NCBI GenBank assembly: GCA_030770545.1
Contig: CM061106.1
Location: 16,203,001 to 16,267,000, forward strand
Length of the DNA: 64,000 nt
From: Macropodus opercularis
Taxonomy: Eukaryota > Chordata > Actinopteri > Anabantiformes > Osphronemidae
Direction of reading: 5' to 3'
The position numbers and the translations under genes are program-made. Within the stretch, counting starts at the first letter, position 1. Each line of letters opens with the position of its first letter. The notes below the pieces were generated by a model, which saw only the letters and a program-made list of their open reading frames with translations, did not search any database and was not told the DNA's origin. Below are positions 21,652 to 32,838 of the stretch, piece after piece.

Positions 21652-21722
21652 TGCATTGGCCGGGAATTGAACCCGGGTCAACTGCTTGGGAGCAGCTATT
21701 CTCACCACTATACCACCAATGC
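21652..21722 (-). pseudogene. tRNA-Gly with six-base anticodon loop, C4
   Basis: Shares the one-base anticodon-loop deletion with the C3 copy at 20119. Confidence 0.7.
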
Positions 21723-21808
21723 TTAAAAGTGTCCCCTTGCCCTATGGGGACGTGACAGATTACTCCAAACACCGCAAGAGGACGTTCCCAGATTGCATCA
21801 CTGAGCTC

Positions 21809-22255
21809 TGTCACGTCCCCATCTAGGTAGGGCGCGTAACACACGAATGTGACCAGGTTATTCCAAACCCGTTCTCCCCAAACCAGCACACACTAAGCCA
21901 AGTAATAAGCGCACACCAGAGAAGACGTAACCTCATCCAAAGAAAATGGCAGCTCACCCCTACTTTACAGAAGGTCCCAAAACAAACAGAATATAGGCAC
22001 AAGGCCCACAACAAGTGCGAATACACTAAGGAACAAACGCTCCTTAGGGAAATGCAGGTAACTGCACTGTAGCTGTCACTGGCTCTATTGTGCTATACTG
22101 AGCCTGGTGTTTGAATTTTTTGGAAAAGTAGCCTGTGCCATGCTCATCCTCTTGCAGAAGTTAAAGCCCCGGCACCATACCCACTCGCGTCCACCTCCAG
22201 CTTAAAGGGGCGCGTAAAAAATGGGGCTCCTAGCTCAGGCGCACTGCAGAAGAGC
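21809..22255 (-). mobile_element. Gypsy LTR and RNase H fragment in C4
   Basis: As C3; limits approximate. Confidence 0.72.
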
Positions 22256-22495
22256 ACTTTGGCAGAGCCGGAAGCGTTTTGGCACTGCGGAGTCCAAAAA
22301 AAAAAGATTTGTTGTGAAGTTCAGTGAGTTCCTTGGTTCGATTCCCGCCGAAGGAAAGCCGTAACGGCCGCAGTTGAGTCCAGTAAGTTAAAGAGTAAAT
22401 CTGATTATCTTCTGCAACTTGCCGCGTCCACTTAGAAGTACAGGAGAAGCTTTGGTCCGCCGACTTGAAAAAAGGGGGCAGCAGTCCCCGTCCTC

Positions 22496-22567
22496 TGCAT
22501 TGTCCAGGAATTGAACCCGGGTCAACTGCTTGGCAAGCAGCTATTCTCACCTCTATACCACCAATGC
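22496..22567 (-). tRNA. tRNA-Gly(GCC), C4, weakened
   Basis: Anticodon GCC; the 3' side reads TCCTGGACAATGC, giving mismatches in T and acceptor stems. Confidence 0.65.
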
Positions 22568-22753
22568 TTGAAAGCCTGTCATTGCCTTATGGGCACGTGA
22601 CAGTTACCTCCAAACGTTGCAAGGGTAAAAGGAAACACCTGGTTCCAAAGCGTTTCTGCACTGTGGAGTCTAAAGAAAAGATTTGTTGTGAAGTTTAGAG
22701 ACTTCCTCTGCTGCGGTATGTACTTCTCATCTGTAGAGGGCTTACGGCGTGAA

Positions 22754-22775
22754 GCCTGGCTACCTGAGTCGGTAG
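22754..22775 (+). pseudogene. tRNA-Lys 5' fragment, C4
   Basis: Same truncation point as in C3. Confidence 0.7.
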
Positions 22776-22978
22776 GTACATGTCACTTTCAACGTGTTTG
22801 CATGCACTCAAGGAACCACAGTAAAGTGTGCTTTGTTTCACAAGCTGGTTTGGAAAGGTCTAACCTGTTTTCTTCATTGGAACCAGGGAATTAGAGAAAC
22901 CCGGTTCTTTCCCAGAAAGATTTCCATTTAGATGGGATCCTCGATTGCCCGAGGAAGGTGCCAGTCACCAGCGTCGTC

Positions 22979-23050
22979 TCCCTGGTGGTCTAATGGCTAG
23001 GATTCGGCACTTAAACTGCCGCGGCCCGGGTTCGATCCCCGGTCAGGGAA
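22979..23050 (+). tRNA. Chimeric tRNA-Glu body with anticodon TAA
   Basis: 72-nt Glu body with intact acceptor. The anticodon arm is CGGCA-CTTAAAC-TGCCG, so the triplet is TAA (leucine) rather than TTC. The 5' flank is C-type and the 3' flank (AAGCCATTTAGCC) is A-type, so the C-to-A switch lies inside this gene. The T arm is TTCGATCCCCGG and the A box has TCTAATGG. Confidence 0.75.
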
Positions 23051-23223
23051 AAGCCATTTAGCCAAAGGTCAGTCCAATACGTTCAAGTCTGGTTTGCCGC
23101 TGTAACATAAGAACATGCGACGTCGGGCCCTTTGTGCTTTCTTACACGTCCAGCAGAATGTATCGCACGTTTCAATTGCAGTCTTAGTCGAAAAGGGAAC
23201 TGATGTGACATTCCTCTGACACT

Positions 23224-23295
23224 GCGTTGGCCAAGAATCGAACCCTGGGTCCACTGCTTGGGAAGCACTTATTCTCAACTTTATACCACCAATGC
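23224..23295 (-). pseudogene. tRNA-Gly(CCC-like) relic
   Basis: Keeps TTCGATTCTTGG in the T arm; D arm damaged. Confidence 0.7.
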
Positions 23296-24016
23296 TCGAA
23301 AGCCCGGCATCGCCCCATGGGCACGTGACAGAAACCGTACAATGCCGCAAGACTAACCTCCCAGAATGCCCGTTTCCATCACTGAACTCTTTCATTTGCC
23401 GGACTAGAACGCAAAGGCTTCTTACGTGTGGTGAATGAGAGGCATAGAGCACGAGTAAAGTCTCTAGTGATGACAGGACTTTTACCTATGCGCAATGAGG
23501 CCAGGGGTTTAACCACATAAGCCGTCCACCTTAGTTTTGTTCCATCCCTCTGGAAGACTTTATCGAGCGAGAGGCTGCGTACACCACGGACGGGTCGCTG
23601 CTCCATTAGCACTACACGCAGGAGTGGTCGCACTGACACAGCTGAAAGACAAGGGGCCATTGGTTCCAGCAACTTGTGACTTTCAAGGTCGAGTCCAAAC
23701 ACAAACACAGCACAACTACTTTGGAGGGATCTGTGGTTGTGACTATACCACCAGTGTTGTGAACCCTGGTGCTGGCATGTCAACAGGTGACAAACGTGTC
23801 ATTGATTTTTGCCCTACGATAAAGACAAATACCACCTGTCAAAAGGCCCGGTGTTCTTCTACCTACTCGGGCACTGATGTATCAATCGGGTTCCAGGCAC
23901 AGGTGTGGCATGACCAACAGTATTTGACCCGGCCTTCTATGGAGGTTGCTCTCGCTGAAGTATAAGTTACTTCCTCTATTGCGTACTTTCTCCCTCTAGA
24001 GGGTTTGTAGCATGAA

Positions 24017-24089
24017 GCCTGTGTAGCTCAGTCGGTAGAGCATCAGACTTTTAATCTGAGGGCCCAGGGTTCAAGTCCCTGCTCAGGCA
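24017..24089 (+). tRNA. tRNA-Lys(TTT), A array 3 unit 1
   Basis: Family-standard A-type Lys; the base three before it differs (GCATGAA flank). Confidence 0.9.
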
Positions 24090-24377
24090 AAGTTACCTGT
24101 TTTCTGCAGCTCACTAGTGACTTTGAAGGCACCCAAGGTCGTCACTATCCCACCAGTGTTGTGAAACCAGCTCAAATCATGTCTCCTTCAGAGTCTTTGC
24201 ATGCAATCAAGAAACCCCATTAAGGTCCTCTTCCAACGGCTGGTTCGTCAATTGTTGGGAACATGTCAACGCTGTTTTCTCCGATGGAACCAGGGGATCC
24301 GAGAAAATCCCTTTTCTCCAGGAAGACTTCCACGTAGAAGCTATCGTCCGAGGAATTTGCCCAGTGCTCGTACCTTC

Positions 24378-24449
24378 TCCCTGGTGGTCTAGTGGCTAGG
24401 ATTCGGCGCTCTCACCGCCGCGGTCCGGGTTCGATTCACGGTCAGGGAA
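24378..24449 (+). tRNA. tRNA-Glu(CTC), A array 3 unit 1
   Basis: CTC anticodon; T stem reads TTCGATTCACGG, one mismatch. Confidence 0.78.
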
Positions 24450-24628
24450 AAGCCATTTAGCCGAGGGTCAGTCCAATACGTTTAACATTAAGTCTGGTTT
24501 ACCGCTGTAAGATAAGAACATGCGACGTCGGGCCCTTTGTGCTTTCTTACACGTCCAGCAGAATGTATCGCACGTTTCAATTGCAGTCTGAGTCGAAAAG
24601 GGAACTGATGTGACATTCCTCTGACACT

Positions 24629-24700
24629 GCGTTGGCCAAGAATCGAACCCTGGGTCCACTGCTTGGGAAGCACTTATTCTCAACTTTATACCACCAATGC
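24629..24700 (-). pseudogene. tRNA-Gly(CCC-like) relic
   Basis: Same form as the copy at 23224. Confidence 0.7.
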
Positions 24701-25421
24701 TCGAAAGCCCGGCTTCGCCCCATGGGCAAATGACAGAAACCGTACAATGCCGCAAGACTAACCTCCCAGAATGCCCGTTTCCATCACTGAACTCTTTCAT
24801 TTGCCGGACTAGAACGCAAAGGCTTCTTACGTGTGGTGAATGAGAGGCAGAGAGCACGAGTAAAGTGTCTAGTGATGACAGGACTTTTACCTATGCGCAA
24901 TGAGGCCAGGGGTTTAACCACATAAGCCGTCCACCTCAGTTTTATTCCATCCCTCTGGAAGACTTTATCGAGCGAGAGGCTGCGTACACCACGGACGGGT
25001 CGCTGCTCTATTAGCACTACACGCAGGAGTGGTTGCACTGCCACAGCTGAAAGACAAGGAGCCATTCGTTCCAGCAACCTTTGACTTTCAAGGTCGAGTC
25101 CAAACACAAACACAGCACAACTACTTTGGAGGGATCTGTGGTTGTGACTATACCACCAGCATTGTGAACCCTGGTGCTGGCATGTCAACAGGTGACAAAC
25201 GTGTCATTGATTTTTGCCCTACGATAAAGACAAATACCACCTGTCAAAAGGCCCGGTGTTCTTCTACCTACTCGGGCACTGATGTATCAATCGGGTTCCA
25301 GGCACAGGTGGGTCATAACCAACAGTATTTGACCCGGCCTTCTATGGAGGTTGCTCTCGCTGAAGTATAAGTTACTTCCTCTATTGCGCACTTTCTCCCT
25401 CTAGAGGGTTTGTAGCGTGAA

Positions 25422-25494
25422 GCCTGTGTAGCTCAGTCGGTAGAGCATCAGACTTTTAATCTGAGGGCCCAGGGTTCAAGTCCCTGCTCAGGCA
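25422..25494 (+). tRNA. tRNA-Lys(TTT), A array 3 unit 2
   Basis: Family-standard A-type Lys. Confidence 0.9.
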
Positions 25495-25782
25495 AAGTTA
25501 CCTGTTTTCTGCAGTTCACTAGTGACTTTGAAGGCACCCAAGGTCGTCGCTATACCACCAGTGGTGTGAAACCAGCTCAAATCATGTCTCCTTCAGAGTC
25601 TTTGCATGCAATCAAGAAACCCCATTAAGGTCCTCTTCCAACGGCTGGTTCGTCAATTGTTGGGAACATGTCAACACTGTTTTCTCCGATGGAACCAGGG
25701 GATCAGAGAAACTCCATTTTCTCCAGGAAGACTTCCACGTAGAAGCTATCGTCCGAGGAATTTGACGCTTGCTCGAACCTTC

Positions 25783-25854
25783 TCCCTGTTGGTCTAGTGG
25801 CTAGGATTCGGCGCTTTCACCGCCGCGGCCCGGGTTCGATTCCCGGTCAGGGAA
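25783..25854 (+). tRNA. tRNA-Glu(TTC) in an A-type unit
   Basis: Anticodon arm CGGCG-CTTTCAC-CGCCG: the A-type stem of Glu(CTC) with T34, giving TTC. Acceptor end TCCCTGT has one mismatch. The only A-unit copy with TTC. Confidence 0.78.
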
Positions 25855-26024
25855 AAGCCATTTAGCCGAGGGTCAGTCCAACATTAAGTCTGGTTTGCCA
25901 CTGTAAGATAAGAACATGCGACGTCGGGCCCTTTGTGCTTTCTTACACGTCCAGCAGAATGTATCGCACGTTTCAATTGCAGTCTGAGTCGAAAAGGGAA
26001 CTGATGTGACATTCCTCTGACACT

Positions 26025-26076
26025 GCGTTGGCCACTGCTTGCGAAGCACTTATTCTCAACTTTATACCACCAATGC
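26025..26076 (-). pseudogene. tRNA-Gly relic, internally deleted
   Basis: About 20 bp of the T arm are missing and the loop reads TTCGCAA. Confidence 0.7.
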
Positions 26077-26796
26077 TCGAAAGCCCGGCATCGCCTTATG
26101 GGCACGTGACAGAAACCGTACAATGCCGCAAGACTAACCTCCCAGAATGCCCGTTTCCATCACTGAACTCTTTCATTTGCCGGACTAGAACGCAAAAGCT
26201 TCTTACGTGTGGTGAATGAGAGGCAGAGAGCACGAGTAAAGTCTCTAGTGATGACAGGACTTTTACCTATGCGCAATGAGGCCAGGGGTTTAACCACATA
26301 AGCCGTCCACCTCAGTTTTATTCCATCCGTCTGGAAGACTTTATCGAGCGAGAGGCTGCGTACACCACGGACGGGTCGCTGCTCTATTAGCACTACACGC
26401 AGGAGTGGTCGCACTGCCACAGCTGATGACAAGGAGCCATTCGTTCCAGCAACTTGTGACTTTTAAGGTCGAGTCCAAACAAAAACACAGCACAACTACT
26501 TTGGAGGGATCTGTGGTTGTGACTATACCACCAGCATTGTGAACCCTGGTGCTGGCATGTCAACAGGTGACAAACGTGTCATTGATTTTTGCCCTACGAT
26601 AAAGACAAATACCACCTGTCAAAAGGCCCGGTGTTCTTCTACCTACTCGGGCACTGATGTATCAATTGGGTTCCAGGCACAGGTGGGTCATAACCAACAG
26701 TATTTGACCCGGCCTTCTATGGAGGTTGCTCTCGCTGAAGTATAAGTTACTTCCTCTACTGCGTACTTTCTCCCTCTAGAGGGTTTGTAGCGTGAA

Positions 26797-26869
26797 GCCT
26801 GTGTAGCTCAGTCGGTAGAGCATCAGACTTTTAGTCTGAGGGCCCAGGGTTCAAGTCCCTGCTCAGGCA
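26797..26869 (+). tRNA. tRNA-Lys(TTT), A array 3 unit 3
   Basis: Loop CTTTTAG: base 38 is G instead of A; otherwise standard. Confidence 0.85.
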
Positions 26870-27157
26870 AAGTTACCTGTTTTTTGCAGCTCACTAGTGA
26901 CTTTGAAGGCACCCAAGGTCGTCGCTATACCACCAGTGGTGTGAAACCAGCTCGAATCATGTCTCCTTCAGAGTCTTTGCATGCAATCAAGAAACCCCAT
27001 TAAGGTCCTCTTCCAACGGCTGGTTCGTCAATTGTTGGGAACATGTCAACGCTGTTTTCTCCGATGGAACCAGGGGATCAGAGAAACTCGATTTTCTCCA
27101 GGAAGACTTCCACGTAGAAGCTATCATCCGAGGAATTTGCCCTGTGCCCGTACCTTC

Positions 27158-27229
27158 TCCCTGGTGGTCTAGTGGCTAGGATTCGGCGCTCTCACCGCCG
27201 CGGCCCGGGTTCGATCCCCGGTCAGGGAA
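27158..27229 (+). tRNA. tRNA-Glu(CTC), A array 3 unit 3
   Basis: Intact; T loop followed by CCCCGG, which still pairs. Confidence 0.88.
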
Positions 27230-28083
27230 AAGCCATTTAGCCGAGGGTCAGTCCAATACGTTCAACATTAAGTCTGGTTTGCCGCTGTAAGATAAGAATA
27301 TGCGACGTCGGGCCCTTTGTGCTTTCTTACACGTCCAGCAGAATGTATCGCACGTTTCAATTGCAGTCTGAGTCGAAAAGGGAACTGATGTGACCCGCTT
27401 TCAAATCTGCTTCTCCAAACTTACATTAGAGGCCATGGTTTGCAACAAGCCGTTGGGAGCAACGGCAGTGCCATAGAACGTTTATTCTTTCTCGGTTGAG
27501 ATCTTTAGAAACCAAAGTGTGTGACTCTGTTTGTTGTTGGGGTGTCTTGTCGCTCCAGAGGTGGATCTTTGTGAAGTGGATCTTTGTGCGGGATATTAGC
27601 GGCACCAAAAAAAGCTTGGTGTTACCAGGAAACGCCATAGTCTTCGGAGTGTCAGGCACCAGCAGAGCCAGGTGCGTGGCCAACAACCCTTGGAGGCTTC
27701 GCTTAGGCTACGGTGACTTGTACGTGCCCATAGGGACGGAACAATGGCGCCACTCTTTGCTAACATGCTCTGATGTAGCAATTTGGACTTCAGAAGGAAC
27801 ACTGCTTACGGTGGAACATTCAATTCAGTTCGATACAATGTTTTTATATAGCGCCAATTCACAACAACAGTTCTCTCAAGGCACTTCACAAGTAAGGTTT
27901 AAGACCTTACACAACTATACCCAACAACAAATGCCACATAGAGCAGGGCTTCGGGCTGCACCAAATCAATTTTTGCGCAGGAGCCGCCACACATCGCCGA
28001 CAAGGCAACGGCAAATGGAAGCGATGGCTTTCTAACTGTCAGGCACCGATTCCGCCGTGAAAGAAAGCAGCAGCCGAACGTAG

Positions 28084-28156
28084 GTTTCTGTAGTGTAGTG
28101 GTTATCATGTTCGCCTTACGCGCGAAAGGTCCCTGGATCGATGCCGGGCAGAAACA
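28084..28156 (+). tRNA. tRNA-Val(TAC), B3 unit 1
   Basis: Full length; D-arm/anticodon junction ATCATG instead of ATCACG. Confidence 0.76.
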
Positions 28157-28303
28157 GAAGTTTGACTTTTCTCTCAAACATGGGCTTGCAGTAGAATCTG
28201 TCAGGCTCGCCGTACATGCCTGTTACCCAAGCGTTGCGAGTTCCTGCTCTGATTCTTTCAAAAGCTCTGCGACCGAACTAGCTTGCACTGACCGGCTAAG
28301 CGC

Positions 28304-28364
28304 TGCTGGAACCAGGGACCTTTAGATCTTCAGTCTAACTCTCTCCCATCTGAGCTATTTCAGC
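28304..28364 (-). pseudogene. tRNA-Phe(GAA), T arm deleted
   Basis: Twelve bases of the T arm and acceptor are missing (GCTGGAACCAGGG on plus), so the B box is gone. Confidence 0.78.
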
Positions 28365-28458
28365 ACAGCGATGGCACCTGGTGGTGGTGAAAGGCAGCGA
28401 CTCTGAGTGACAAGGGGCCTGAAGCCACGTTTCCTCTGGTTGGTAAAATAGGTAAATA

Positions 28459-28530
28459 CTCCCCGTCGGGGAATCGAACCCCGGTCTTCCGCGTGACAGG
28501 CGGAGATACTGTCCACTATACTAACGAGGA
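28459..28530 (-). tRNA. tRNA-Asp(GTC), B3 unit 1
   Basis: 72 nt, TCCTCGTTAGTATAGTGGAC on minus, loop CTGTCAC, T arm GGTTCGATTCCCC, all stems paired. TTTT about 10 nt downstream on the minus strand. Confidence 0.92.
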
Positions 28531-29288
28531 GGGATTTTGGCCCTTGTGTCAGCCGCGGAACCCAAAGCGGACATTGCTTCGCGGCCTTTAAGGAAGCTTG
28601 TCGGTGGCCAAGACCCGCTTTCAAATCTGCTTCTCCAAACTTACATTAGAGGCCTTGGTTTGCAACAAGCCGTTGGGAGCAACGGCAGTGCCATAGAACG
28701 TTTATTCTTTCTCGGTTGAGATCTTTAGAAACCAAAGTGTGTGACTCTGTTTGTTGTTGGGGTGTCTTGTCGCTCCAGAGGTGGATCTTTGTGCGGGACA
28801 TTAGCGGCACCAAAAAAAGCTTGGTGTTACCAGGAAACGCCATAGTCTTCGGAGTGTCAGGCACCAGCAGAGCCAAGTGCGTGGCCAACAACCCTTGGAG
28901 GCTTCGCTTAGGCTACGGTGACTTGTACGTGCCCATAGGGACGGAACAATGACGCCACTCTTTGCTAACATGCTCTGATGTAGCAATTTGGACTTCAGAA
29001 GGAACACTGCTTACGGTGGAACATTCAATTCAGTTCGATACAATGTTTTTATATAGCGCCAATTCACAACAACAGTTATCTCAAGGCACTTCACAAGTAA
29101 GGTTTAAGACCTTACACAACTATACCCAACAACAAATGCCGCATAGAGTAGGGCTTCGGGCTGCACCAAATCAATTTTTGCGCAGGAGCTGCCACACATC
29201 GCCGACAAGGCAACGGCAAATGGAAGCGATGGCTTTCTAACTGTCAGGCACCAATTCCGCCGTGAAAGAAAGCAGCAGCCGAACGTAG

Positions 29289-29361
29289 GTTTCTGTAGTG
29301 TAGTGGTTATCACGTTCGCCTTACGCGCGAAAGGTCCTTGGATCGATGCCGGGCAGAAACA
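29289..29361 (+). tRNA. tRNA-Val(TAC), B3 unit 2
   Basis: T stem begins CTTGG instead of CCTGG; other arms intact. Confidence 0.72.
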
Positions 29362-29508
29362 GACGTTTGACTTTTCTCTCAAACATGGGCTTGCAGTAGA
29401 ATCTGTCAGGCTCGCCGTACACGCCTGTTACCCAAGCGTCGCGAGTTCCTGCTCTGATTCTTTCAAAAGCTCTGCGACCGAACTGGCTTGCACTGAGCGG
29501 CTAAGCGC

Positions 29509-29581
29509 TGCTGAAACCCGGGATCAAACCAGGGACTTTTAGATCTTCAGTCTAACGCTCTCCCATCTTAGCAATTTCAGC
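29509..29581 (-). pseudogene. tRNA-Phe(GAA), B3 unit 2, degenerate
   Basis: A box damaged (AATTGCTAAGATGG) and B box reads GGTTTGATCCC. Confidence 0.65.
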
Positions 29582-29675
29582 ACAGCGACGGCACCTGGTG
29601 GTGGTGAAAGGCAGCGACTCTGAGTGACAAGGGGCCTGAAGCCACGTTTCCTCTGGTTGGTAAAATAGGTAAATA

Positions 29676-29747
29676 CTCCCCGTCGGGGAATCGAACCCCG
29701 GTCTTCCGCGTGACAGGCGGAGATACTGTCCACTATACTAACGAGGA
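29676..29747 (-). tRNA. tRNA-Asp(GTC), B3 unit 2
   Basis: Identical to the copy at 28459. Confidence 0.92.
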
Positions 29748-30520
29748 GGGATTTTGGCCCTCGTGTCAGCCGCGGAACCCAAAGCGGACATTGCTTCGCG
29801 GCCTTTTGGAAAGCTTGTCGGTGGCCAAGACCCGCTTTCAAATCTGCTTCTCCAAACTTACATTAGAGGCCTTGGTTTGCAACAAGCCGTTGGGAGCAAC
29901 GGCAGTGCCATAGAACGTTTATTCTTTCTCGGTTGAGATCTTTAGAAACCAAAGTGTGTGACCCTGTTTGTTGTTGGGGTGTCTTGTCGCTCCAGAGGTG
30001 GATCTTTGTGAGGTGGATCTTTGTGCGGGACATTAGCGGCACCAAAAAAAGCTTGGTGTTTCCAGGAAACGCCATAGTCTTCGGAGTGTCAGGCACCAGC
30101 AGAGCCAGGTGCGTGGCAAACAACCCTTGGAAGCTTCGCTTAGGCTACGGTGACTTGTACGTGCCCATAGGGACGGAACAATGGCGCCACTCTTTGCTAA
30201 CATGCTCTGATGTAGCAATTTGGACTTCAGAAGGAACACTGCTTACGGTGGAACATTCAATTCAGTTCGATACAATGTTTTTATATAGCGCCAAATCACA
30301 ACAACAGTTATCTCAAGGCACTTCACAAGTAAGGTTTAAGACCTTACACAACTATACCCAACAACAAATGCCACATAGAGCAGGGCTTCGGGCTGCACCA
30401 AATCAATTTTTGCGCAGGAGCCGCCACACATCGCCGACAAGGCAACGGCAAATGGAAGCGATGGCTTTCTAACTGTCAGGCACCGATTCCGCCGTGAAAG
30501 AAAGCAGCAGCCGAACGTAG

Positions 30521-30593
30521 GTTTCTGTAGTGTAGTGGTTATCACGTTCGCCTTACGCGCGAAAGGTCCTTGGATCGATGCCGGGCAGAAACA
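30521..30593 (+). tRNA. tRNA-Val(TAC), B3 unit 3
   Basis: Shares the CTTGG T stem with unit 2. Confidence 0.72.
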
Positions 30594-30740
30594 GAAGTTT
30601 GACTTTTCTCTCAAACATGGGCTTGCAGTAGAATCTGTCAGGCTCGCCGTACACGCCTGTTACCCAAGCGTCGCGAGTTCCTGCTCTGATTCTTTCAAAA
30701 GCTCTGCGACCGAACTGGCTTGCATTGAGCGGCTAAGCGC

Positions 30741-30813
30741 TGCTGAAACCCGGGATCGAACCAGGGACTTTTAGATCTTCAGTCTAACGCTCTCCCATCT
30801 TAGCAATTTCAGC
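30741..30813 (-). pseudogene. tRNA-Phe(GAA), B3 unit 3, degenerate
   Basis: Same damaged A box as unit 2, but the B box GGTTCGATCCC is intact. Confidence 0.6.
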
Positions 30814-30907
30814 ACAGCGACGGCACCTGGTGGTGGTGAAAGGCAGCGACTCTGAGTGACAAGGGGCCTGAAGCCACGTTTCCTCTGGTTGGTAAAATAG
30901 GTAAATA

Positions 30908-30979
30908 CTCCCCGTCGGGGAATCGAACCCCGGTCTTCCGCGTGACAGGCGGAGATACTGTCCACTATACTAACGAGGA
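30908..30979 (-). tRNA. tRNA-Asp(GTC), B3 unit 3
   Basis: Intact Asp(GTC). Confidence 0.92.
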
Positions 30980-31742
30980 GGGATTTTGGCCCTTGTGTCA
31001 GCCGCGGAACCCAAAGCGGACATTGCTTCGCGGCCTTTTGGAAAGCTTGTCGGTGGCCAAGACCCGCTTTCAAATCTGCTTCTCCAAACTTACATTAGAG
31101 GCCTTGGTTTGCAACAAGCCGTTGGGAGCAACGGCAGTGCCATAGAACGTTTATTCTTTCTCGGTTGAGATCTTTAGAAACCAAAGTGTGTGACTCTGTT
31201 TGTTGTTGGGGTGTCTTGTCGCTCCAGAGGTGGATCTTTGTGAAGTGGATCTTTGTGCGGGACATTAGCGGCACCAAAAAAAGCTTGGTGTTTCCAGGAA
31301 ACGCCATAGTCTTCGAAGTGTCAGGCACCAGCAAGCCTCCAAAAACCCTTAAAGGCTTCGCTTAGGCTACGGTGACTTATACGTGCCCATAGGGACGGAA
31401 CAATGGCGCCACTCTTTGCTAACATGCTCCGATGTAGCAATTTGGACTTCAGAAGGAACACTGCTCACGGTGGAACATTCAATTCAATTCGATAAAATTT
31501 TTTTATATAGCGCCAATTCACAACAACAGTTATCTCAAGGCACTTCACAAGTAAGGTTTAAGACCTTACACAACTATACCCAACAACAAATCCCACATAG
31601 AGCAGGGCTTCGGGCTGCACCAAATCAATTTTTGCGCAGGAGCCGCCACACTTCGCCGACAAGGCAACGGCAAATGGAAGCGATGGCTTTCTAACTGTCA
31701 GGCACCGATTCCGCCGTAAAAGGAAGCAGCAGCTGAACGTAG

Positions 31743-31815
31743 GTTTCTGTAGTGTAGTGGTTATCACGTTCGCCTTACGCGCGAAAGGTCCCTGGATCGA
31801 TGCCGGGCAGAAACA
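31743..31815 (+). tRNA. tRNA-Val(TAC), B3 unit 4
   Basis: Family-standard Val. Confidence 0.8.
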
Positions 31816-31953
31816 GAAGTTTGACTTTTCTCTCAAACAAGGTCTTGCAGTAGAATCTGTCAGGCACGCCTGTTACCCAAGCGTCGCGAGTTCCTGCTCA
31901 TATTCTTTGAAAAGTTCTGCAACCGAACTGGCTTGCACTGAGCGGCTAAGTGC

Positions 31954-32026
31954 TGCTGAAATCCGGGATCGAACCAGGAACCTTTAGATCTTCAGTCTAA
32001 CGCTCTCCCAGCTGAGCTATTTCAGC
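31954..32026 (-). tRNA. tRNA-Phe(GAA), B3 unit 4
   Basis: D loop reads AGCTCAGCTGGG, T arm CCTGGTTCGATCCCGG, one acceptor-side change (GGATTTCAGC). Confidence 0.85.
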
Positions 32027-32354
32027 ACAGCGACGACACCGGGCAGACGAGTTGCATGTAAGTGAAACATGCCCGAATAAGGGCGACTGGGTGAATGTGT
32101 GTAGAAGGAGATGTGCTTAAATCCACAGAACACGGGGCCACACAGCAACTGTGACCACCGAGGGGACGTAGAGCATCCAAGGAGACGAACACCAGACCAC
32201 GTCATCAGGATCCTGTTTCACAACTGAAAGATGCTCTGTCTAGTATAAAAGTGTGGTCAAGGGACAGACAGCGTCAGACTTCGTGCCCTGACTATATGCT
32301 GTATGGAATAGAGACAGACTGACCAAGGCCTGTACAATTATTATTATAAAATAT

Positions 32355-32734
32355 TGTAACGGCGGGAGGCTTCGGAGCGGAAGCTACCTAGCCCTGGCTA
32401 ACTGTTAGCAGCTAACTAACGGCTAGCTCAGGTGCTAGCAGGCTAAGCTAGAGCAAACTGCAGGCGGATGTGAGAACGCTTGTGCCCCATACACCGCACG
32501 ACCCCAAGCGTCTCGAGCTGCTCCAAACAAAGCACAGACAACTTCTGCCTTTTAACAACTACCTCCAACAGAGGTAGCTGAGCTTTATTTTGAACACCAC
32601 AAATGTCCGGTCACCGGTGGGGGGTCACTGCCACACACAGCACCCTCCCACACGGTGCCGGCAAAAACACACACAGAACCATTACCCAGCGTTCCCCTGG
32701 GCCGAACGCACCAGCGACCTGCTGGGTCGCTACA
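32355..32734 (-). repeat. 3' LTR of the miniature element
   Basis: 380 bp, identical by eye to the partner LTR, implying very recent insertion. Confidence 0.88.
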
Positions 32735-32838
32735 CAGCCCCCCACCAAGAGGGTTAAGTGTCCCCACAACCCTCAGTCACCCTCCAGCCCCACACCAAAG
32801 TCTCCAGCCATCCCGACCTCCGCTGAACTGCTGATGTG

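Larger units (their letters stand above)
21532..22978 (+). repeat. C unit 4
   Basis: Near-identical tandem copy of C3, with the same Gly, Gypsy fragment, decayed Glu half (22329-22356), Gly and truncated Lys. It passes into A sequence inside the next Glu gene. Confidence 0.85.
23051..27394 (+). repeat. A array 3
   Basis: Three A units with Lys at 24017, 25422 and 26797, and Glu at 24378, 25783 and 27158. Steps are 1405 and 1375. Ends at GGGAACTGATGTGAC, where it joins B sequence; an identical joint occurs at 41704. Confidence 0.9.
27395..32038 (+). repeat. B array 3 (four units)
   Basis: Val starts at 28084, 29289, 30521 and 31743 (steps 1205, 1232, 1222). Each complete unit has Val+, Phe-, Asp- and a spacer of about 540 bp between Asp and the next Val in which a conserved open frame occurs by repeat identity. 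The last unit is cut at GACGACACC before Asp by segment S2. Confidence 0.9.
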
